Source: Oscillospiraceae bacterium
Lineage (GTDB): Bacteria; Bacillota; Clostridia; Oscillospirales; Oscillospiraceae
DNA: 38,159 nucleotides
Direction: 5' to 3'
Assembly (NCBI GenBank): GCA_021768185.1
Contig: JAETNP010000022.1
Location: 1 to 38,159 of the forward strand
The translations under genes and the position numbers were made by a program. Each line of letters opens with the position of its first letter. Within the stretch, counting starts at the first letter, position 1. Shown here piece by piece: positions 34,280 through 38,159 of this stretch. Below the pieces are notes generated by a model, which did not search any database, was not told the origin of the DNA, and worked only from the letters and a program-made list of their open reading frames with translations.

Positions 34280-35416
34280 ATGGATTTGCAGGATTACCGG
34301 AACCAACTGGACCAGATTGACGACCAGCTGGCGGCGCTGTTCAAGCAGCGCATGGAGACCGTCCGCCAGGTGGCGGACTATAAGAAGGAGCACAACGCCC
34401 CGGTGCTGAACGCGGGCCGGGAGCGGGACATCCTTTACCGGGTCACCGGCGAATGCGGGGAGGAGTTTCAGGAGTACACCAAGATTCTCTTTTCCACCCT
34501 GCTGGAGCTGAGCCGGGACTATCAGGAGAACCGGCTGAACACCGGGGAATCCGCCCTGTGCCGGGAGATCATGGCGGCGGCGGGGGCCTCCGGCCAGTTC
34601 CCCAGCCGGGCGGTGGTGGCCTGCCAGGGGGCCGAGGGGGCCTACTCCCAGATGGCCTGCACCAAGATGTTCGCCCTGCCCCAGATCATGTACTTCGGGC
34701 GCTTCGACGGTGTGTTCCGGGCGGTGGAGAACGGCATGTGCCGCTATGGCATCCTGCCCATTGAGAACTCCTCCGCCGGGTCCGTCACCGAGGTCTACGA
34801 CCTCATGGAGAAGTACAACTGCAAGATCGTCCGCAGCCTGAAGCTGAAGATCGAGCACTGCCTGCTGGCCCTGCCCGGCGTGAAGCTGGAGGACGTGAAG
34901 GAAGTGGTGGCCCACGAGCAGTCCCTGAACCAGTGCGGCGAGTTTCTCAAGAGCGCCGGCGTGAAGATCAGCGTCTTCTCCAACAACGCCGCCGCCGCCA
35001 AGTACGTCGCCGAGAGCGGGCGCACCGACCTGGCCGCCATCGCCTCCGCCGGGTGCGCGGAGCTCTACGGCTTAAAAATCCTCTCCGACCGGGTTTCCAA
35101 CACCGACCACAACTACACCCGCTTTATCTGCATCTCCAAAAATCTGGAGATCTACGACGGGGCCAACAAGATCACCTTCGTGGCCTCCGCCAGCCACCGC
35201 CCCGGGGCTCTCTACAGCCTCATTGCCAAGTTCGCCACCCGGGGCCTGAACATCTGCAAGCTGGAGAGCCGTCCCATCCCCGGCAAGGACTTCGAGTTCC
35301 GCTTCTATTTCGACGTGGAGGCCTCCGTACACAATCCCGACACCCAGACCGTGCTCAGCCAGCTGGAGAAGGAGGGCTTCTTCACCTTCCTGGGCGCGTA
35401 CAGCGAGGTATTCTGA
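34280..35416 (+). CDS. pheA: Bifunctional chorismate mutase / prephenate dehydratase
   Basis: This 378-residue protein converts chorismate to prephenate and then to phenylpyruvate for phenylalanine. An AroQ-type chorismate mutase occupies about 1-90 (YRNQLDQIDDQLAALFKQRM). The dehydratase domain spans about 110-290, with ENSSAGSVTEVYDL and the catalytic TRF in NYTRFICIS. A C-terminal ACT domain (about 300-378) has ESRPIPGKDFEFRFYFD, the phenylalanine-binding ESRP motif for feedback inhibition. The ATG at 34280 follows AGGAGG. The stop overlaps the next start by one base. Confidence 0.96.
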   Translation: MDLQDYRNQLDQIDDQLAALFKQRMETVRQVADYKKEHNAPVLNAGRERDILYRVTGECGEEFQEYTKILFSTLLELSRDYQENRLNTGESALCREIMAAAGASGQFPSRAVVACQGAEGAYSQMACTKMFALPQIMYFGRFDGVFRAVENGMCRYGILPIENSSAGSVTEVYDLMEKYNCKIVRSLKLKIEHCLLALPGVKLEDVKEVVAHEQSLNQCGEFLKSAGVKISVFSNNAAAAKYVAESGRTDLAAIASAGCAELYGLKILSDRVSNTDHNYTRFICISKNLEIYDGANKITFVASASHRPGALYSLIAKFATRGLNICKLESRPIPGKDFEFRFYFDVEASVHNPDTQTVLSQLEKEGFFTFLGAYSEVF

Positions 35417-36639
35417 TGGAATACGGCCTTTTAGGGGAGAAGCTGGGCCACAGCTTTTCCCCCCAGCTTCACAACGCGCTGGCGGATTACGACTACCGGC
35501 TGTACCCCACGCCCCCCGAGGCGGTGGAGGAGCTGTTCCGCCGCCGGGAATTCAAGGGGCTGAACGTGACCATCCCCTACAAGCAGACGGTGATCCCCCT
35601 GTGCGACGAGGTGGACCCCCGGGCCGCCGCCATCGGCGCGGTGAACACGGTGGTCAACCGGGAGGGGCGGCTCACCGGATACAATACGGACATCGACGGC
35701 CTCATCTATCTGGCAAAGCGCGCCGGGGTGGAGATGGCTGGGAAAAAGGTGGTGATCCTGGGTTCCGGCGGCACCAGCCGCACGGCCCGGGCCGCCGCCC
35801 GGGAGCTGGGCGCTGCTGATGTCGTGGTTGTCTCCCGGCATGGGGAGGACAATTACGAGAACCTCTCCCGCCACGCCGGCGCCCAGGTGCTCATCAACAC
35901 CACCCCTGTGGGGATGTACCCCAACTGCGGGGCGGCGCCCGTCTCCCTGGAGGCGTTCCCCCGGCTGGAGGGGGTGCTGGATGTGGTCTACAATCCTCTG
36001 CGCACGGCCCTGCTCATGGAAGCGGAGGCGTGGGGTATCCCCTGCTCCTGCGGCCTGCCCATGCTGGCGGCCCAGGCCAGGCGCGCCGCCGAGCTCTTCA
36101 CCGGGGGGCGCATTCCCGACCACCGGCTGGAGGAGGTGATTGCCGGCCTGGCCGCCCGGACGCGAAATGTGGTGCTCATCGGGATGCCTGGATGCGGCAA
36201 GAGCGCCGTGGGCCGCGCCCTGGCAAAGCGGTTGGGGAAGACCTTCGTGGACCTGGACGCGGAGATCGTCCGGCGGGCGGGCAGGCCCATCCCCGACATC
36301 TTTGCCCGGGAGGGGGAGGATGCCTTCCGGGCGCTGGAATCCCAGGCGGTCCGGGAGGCGGGGGCGCGCACGGGATGCGTACTCAGCACCGGCGGCGGCG
36401 TGGTCACCCGGGAGGAGAACTACCCGCCCCTCCACCAGAACGGGGTCATCGTCCACATCACCCGGGCGCTTGAGCTGCTGCCCGTCAACGGCCGTCCGGT
36501 GTCCCAGAGCACGGACCTTCGTGAGCTGTGGCGGCGGCGGGAGCCTTTGTACCAGTCCTTTGCGGACCTGACGGTGGACAACAACGGACCCATGGAGGAG
36601 ACGGTCCAACGGATTTTGGAGGAGGTGGACAGGCGGTGA
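35416..36639 (+). CDS. aroE/aroK: Shikimate dehydrogenase - shikimate kinase fusion
   Basis: One 407-residue frame holds two consecutive shikimate enzymes. AroE spans about 1-250: SFSPQLHN binds shikimate, K56 in NVTIPYK and D92 in GYNTDIDG are the catalytic pair, and GSGGTSRTA binds NADP. AroK spans about 251-407: P-loop GMPGCGKSAVG at 256-266, an FVDLDAEIV segment with the shikimate-binding Asp, the STGGGVV loop and a PLYQSFADL tail. There is no stop or frameshift at the junction. Channelling of shikimate is plausible but unproven. ATG at 35416 overlaps the pheA stop, and its TGA overlaps the GTG of aroQ. Confidence 0.95.
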   Translation: MEYGLLGEKLGHSFSPQLHNALADYDYRLYPTPPEAVEELFRRREFKGLNVTIPYKQTVIPLCDEVDPRAAAIGAVNTVVNREGRLTGYNTDIDGLIYLAKRAGVEMAGKKVVILGSGGTSRTARAAARELGAADVVVVSRHGEDNYENLSRHAGAQVLINTTPVGMYPNCGAAPVSLEAFPRLEGVLDVVYNPLRTALLMEAEAWGIPCSCGLPMLAAQARRAAELFTGGRIPDHRLEEVIAGLAARTRNVVLIGMPGCGKSAVGRALAKRLGKTFVDLDAEIVRRAGRPIPDIFAREGEDAFRALESQAVREAGARTGCVLSTGGGVVTREENYPPLHQNGVIVHITRALELLPVNGRPVSQSTDLRELWRRREPLYQSFADLTVDNNGPMEETVQRILEEVDRR

Positions 36640-37085
36640 AGCTGCTGTTTCTCAACGGCCCCAATCTGAACATGCTGGGCATCCGGGAGCCGGACATCTA
36701 TGGACGGCGGACCTATGGGGATCTGGAGAACTATATCCGGTCCTTCTGCGGGGAGCTGGGGATCGAGTGCGAGATCTTCCAGTCCAACCACGAGGGGGCC
36801 CTGGTGGACGCCATCCAGTCCGCCTATGGGCGGATGGACGGCATCGTCATGAATCCCGCCGCCTATACCCACACCAGCGTGGCCCTGCTGGACGCGCTGA
36901 AGACGGTGGGACTTCCCGCGGTGGAGGTCCATATCTCCGACGTGAGCAAGCGTGAGGACTTCCGGCAGGTGTCCTACGTCCGGCTGGCCTGCTGCAAGAC
37001 CTTTGCCGGGTATGGATTCGAGGGGTACCGCATGGCGGCGGAGTTCCTTTTTGTTGAAAGAAAAAGGAACCAAAAAGAACTTTAA
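36636..37085 (+). CDS. aroQ: Type II 3-dehydroquinate dehydratase
   Basis: This 149-residue dodecamer-type enzyme dehydrates 3-dehydroquinate to dehydroshikimate. The GTG at 36636 overlaps the aroE/aroK stop and gives the family start KLLFLNGPNLNMLG. Catalytic residues are visible: R17, Y22 in EPDIYG, H79 in NPAAYTHTS, and H99 in VEVHISDV. The last 13 residues (from about 137, FLFVERKRNQKEL) and the stop codon are encoded by a copy of the dispersed hairpin repeat, so the natural C-terminus has been replaced or extended. The core fold ends before this point, and activity is probably kept. It is the last gene of the operon. Confidence 0.95.
   Translation: MKLLFLNGPNLNMLGIREPDIYGRRTYGDLENYIRSFCGELGIECEIFQSNHEGALVDAIQSAYGRMDGIVMNPAAYTHTSVALLDALKTVGLPAVEVHISDVSKREDFRQVSYVRLACCKTFAGYGFEGYRMAAEFLFVERKRNQKEL
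37043..37085 (+). repeat. Dispersed hairpin repeat, copy 3, inside the 3' end of aroQ
   Basis: A 10-bp stem, GTTCCTTTTT (37043-37052) with AAAAAGGAAC (37061-37070), is followed by CAAAAAGAACTTTAA. Relative to copy 2 both arms changed together (TAC/GTA versus TTCC/GGAA), so pairing is kept. It is not a canonical terminator because no U-tract follows. Confidence 0.8.
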
Positions 37086-37158
37086 TGCGCCCTCTCACTG
37101 GCTGCGGGACCGGGATGACCGCACGGTAACGAAGAAATCCTCTTGTCTGAAAGAGAAT

Positions 37159-37187
37159 AACCAATTGCCCCGCTTTCACATACAATA
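37159..37187 (+). promoter_or_regulatory. Sigma-K-like mother-cell promoter
   Basis: AACC (37159-37162) and CATACAATA (37179-37187) are 16 bases apart, matching the sigma-K pattern mACm-16-CATAnnnTA. The CATACAAT part also fits the sigma-E -10 box. The motifs are short and the leader would be only about 17 bases, so chance is possible. Confidence 0.4.
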
Positions 37188-37210
37188 GCCTAGTAAAGGA
37201 GGCTGTTGCT

Positions 37211-37867
37211 ATGGAAACCACACCCTTTGGCGGCGGGCAGAATCCCACCCCCGCCTATGACTACCGCTTATATGACCGGGTCTGGCAGCGGGTTGCCCCC
37301 GGTATGGACCCCTTTTCTCAGGACCCCGGCGCCGGTATGGCGGTTCCGGAGGCTTCCCCGGCGCCTGTTCCTCAGACGGCGGCGCCGGTCCCCGCCCAGG
37401 AGGGCGGCGAGGGGAATCTGCCCGGGGCGGAACCCGATCCCTGCTGCATGGGTACCGAAGCAAAGGAATCCCTGGAGGTGCTGGAGTCCTTCCTCCAGGA
37501 GGAGATGGCGGAGAGCCGGTGCTGTCAGGCCATGGCCTGCCGGGTCAGAAACCGGGAGGCGGCCAGACTTCTGCGGCAGGCGGCTTCGGAGAAGCGGGCC
37601 GCCGCCCGGGAGCTGTGCGCGGCCTATTACCTGATTACCGGAAACCGCTACACACCAGCCGTTACAGTAGAGCAGCTGTGCTGGGAGAATCTGCCCCAGG
37701 CGCTGCGGGCCTGCTACCATCAGGAGGCATGCAACGGCTTCAACTACCAGCGGGCATCGGAGGAAGCGGCGGATATCTGCCTGCAAAAGCTGTTCACCCG
37801 GTTGGGCGAGCAGTCCTACCGCCGCGCGGAGGCCCTCATGGCCTTGCTGGGGAGGCTCGTCTGCTAA
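37211..37867 (+). CDS. Cysteine-rich ferritin-like protein, candidate spore coat component
   Basis: This 218-residue protein starts with about 75 residues of Pro/Ala/Gly-rich, probably disordered sequence. A four-helix ferritin-like domain follows, with SLEVLESFLQEEMAESRCCQ, SEKRAAARELCAAYYLITG, CYHQEACNGFNYQRASEEA and RLGEQSYRRAEALMALL. In active ferritin-like proteins helices 2 and 4 carry ExxH metal motifs. Here the His positions read EKRA and EQSY, so the di-iron site looks lost. Eleven cysteines are scattered over the domain. With the AAAGGAGG ribosome site and a sigma-K-like promoter, a structural spore-coat role is plausible but inferred. It is monocistronic. Confidence 0.75.
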   Translation: METTPFGGGQNPTPAYDYRLYDRVWQRVAPGMDPFSQDPGAGMAVPEASPAPVPQTAAPVPAQEGGEGNLPGAEPDPCCMGTEAKESLEVLESFLQEEMAESRCCQAMACRVRNREAARLLRQAASEKRAAARELCAAYYLITGNRYTPAVTVEQLCWENLPQALRACYHQEACNGFNYQRASEEAADICLQKLFTRLGEQSYRRAEALMALLGRLVC

Positions 37868-37905
37868 TACCTTTTAATGATATTTTACTGCGATGCAAGA
37901 GTTGA

Positions 37906-38159
37906 CGGGAACTCCCGGCGCTGTTCACCGCGAAGCGGTGAATGCGCTTAAAGCCGCGCGTGTTTGGAATTGTGCTTTTCGCAAGATTTTTTTGAGCGCG
38001 GCTTTTGGGGGATTTCGCGCCCTGCGGGGCGCGACCAGAGACGCTGTCTCTGGACTCTGCGGCCTTTGTAGATTGTGCAATGACCCCATCGAGGGGTCAT
38101 GCACAATTGAATTTTGCACGGCCACTCGATGTGGCCGTTGCAAAATCTTGGCCGGCGAA
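37906..38159. repeat. Second dense hairpin array, continuing past the window
   Basis: No gene is supported in 37868-38159. Successive perfect or near-perfect hairpins are at 37906-37917 (5 bp), 37924-37942 (8 bp), 37950-38005 (10-bp stem around an inner hairpin), 38015-38034 (8 bp), 38035-38053 (8 bp), 38072-38107 (15 bp with one bulge) and 38111-38146 (15 bp with one bulge). The hairpin at 38015 shares TTCGCGCCCTGCGGG with the one at 18897 in the V-ATPase island, and both are followed by a second hairpin ending GGACTC. None has a terminator U-tract on the plus strand. Confidence 0.8.

Noticed and set aside
37043-37085. Rho-independent terminator of the aro operon
   Set aside because: The stem is A/T-rich and is followed by CAAAAAG instead of a U-tract. 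The same unit occurs directly after tyrA in mid-operon, where termination would silence aroB to aroQ.

Overview
The window looks like a chromosomal segment of a spore-forming, high-GC member of the Clostridia, most likely an Oscillospiraceae-type gut bacterium (Flavonifractor/Lawsonibacter/Oscillibacter-like). The reasons are an alpha/beta-type small acid-soluble spore protein, an S-layer-homology surface protein, a V-type (not F-type) ATPase operon, GC-rich genes with strong AGGAGG ribosome sites, and a YedE/TusA-like/DUF3343 selenium-associated trio. The genus is an inference from gene content only.

Layout. 1-428: 3' end of an unrecognised gene. 425-6867 (minus): a type I restriction-modification operon hsdM-hsdS-[two-TM SLATT-like protein]-[45-aa proline-rich peptide]-hsdR. 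The two guest genes are AT-rich and translationally coupled, so this is the best candidate here for an under-described defence module. 6925-8373 (minus): a DUF4143-type AAA ATPase that may share transcripts with hsdM. 8505-8765 (minus): spore protein with a sigma-G-like promoter. 9029-9273: a striking non-coding array of perfect palindromes. 9361-11438: ECF sigma factor and its membrane partner. 11550-12872: glucose-6-phosphate isomerase. 13225-14856: selenium-associated trio. 14992-24355 (minus): V-ATPase operon in the order H-I-K-E-C-F-A-B-D, interrupted between F and A by a 650-bp hairpin-rich non-coding island. 24716-24895: recombinase remnant. 25029-27179: secreted SLH/beta-helix protein. 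27256-28359 (minus): membrane-anchored DUF4015-like putative glycosidase. 28553-37085: aromatic amino acid operon tyrA-methyltransferase-aroB-aroA-aroC-HEAT protein-pheA-aroE/aroK fusion-aroQ. 37211-37867: cysteine-rich ferritin-like protein behind a sigma-K-like promoter. 37906-38159: a second dense hairpin array running off the window.

How the parts work together. The aro operon carries every shikimate step after DAHP synthase plus the branches to prephenate dehydrogenase and prephenate dehydratase, with nearly all junctions overlapping. The V-ATPase proteolipid keeps the residue set of sodium-coupled rotors. The recurring non-coding theme is hairpin DNA: three arrays of back-to-back palindromes and three copies of a dispersed TACTTTTT-type hairpin that abut or enter the 3' ends of genes, providing the last codons of aroQ. 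No tRNA, rRNA or CRISPR array was seen.
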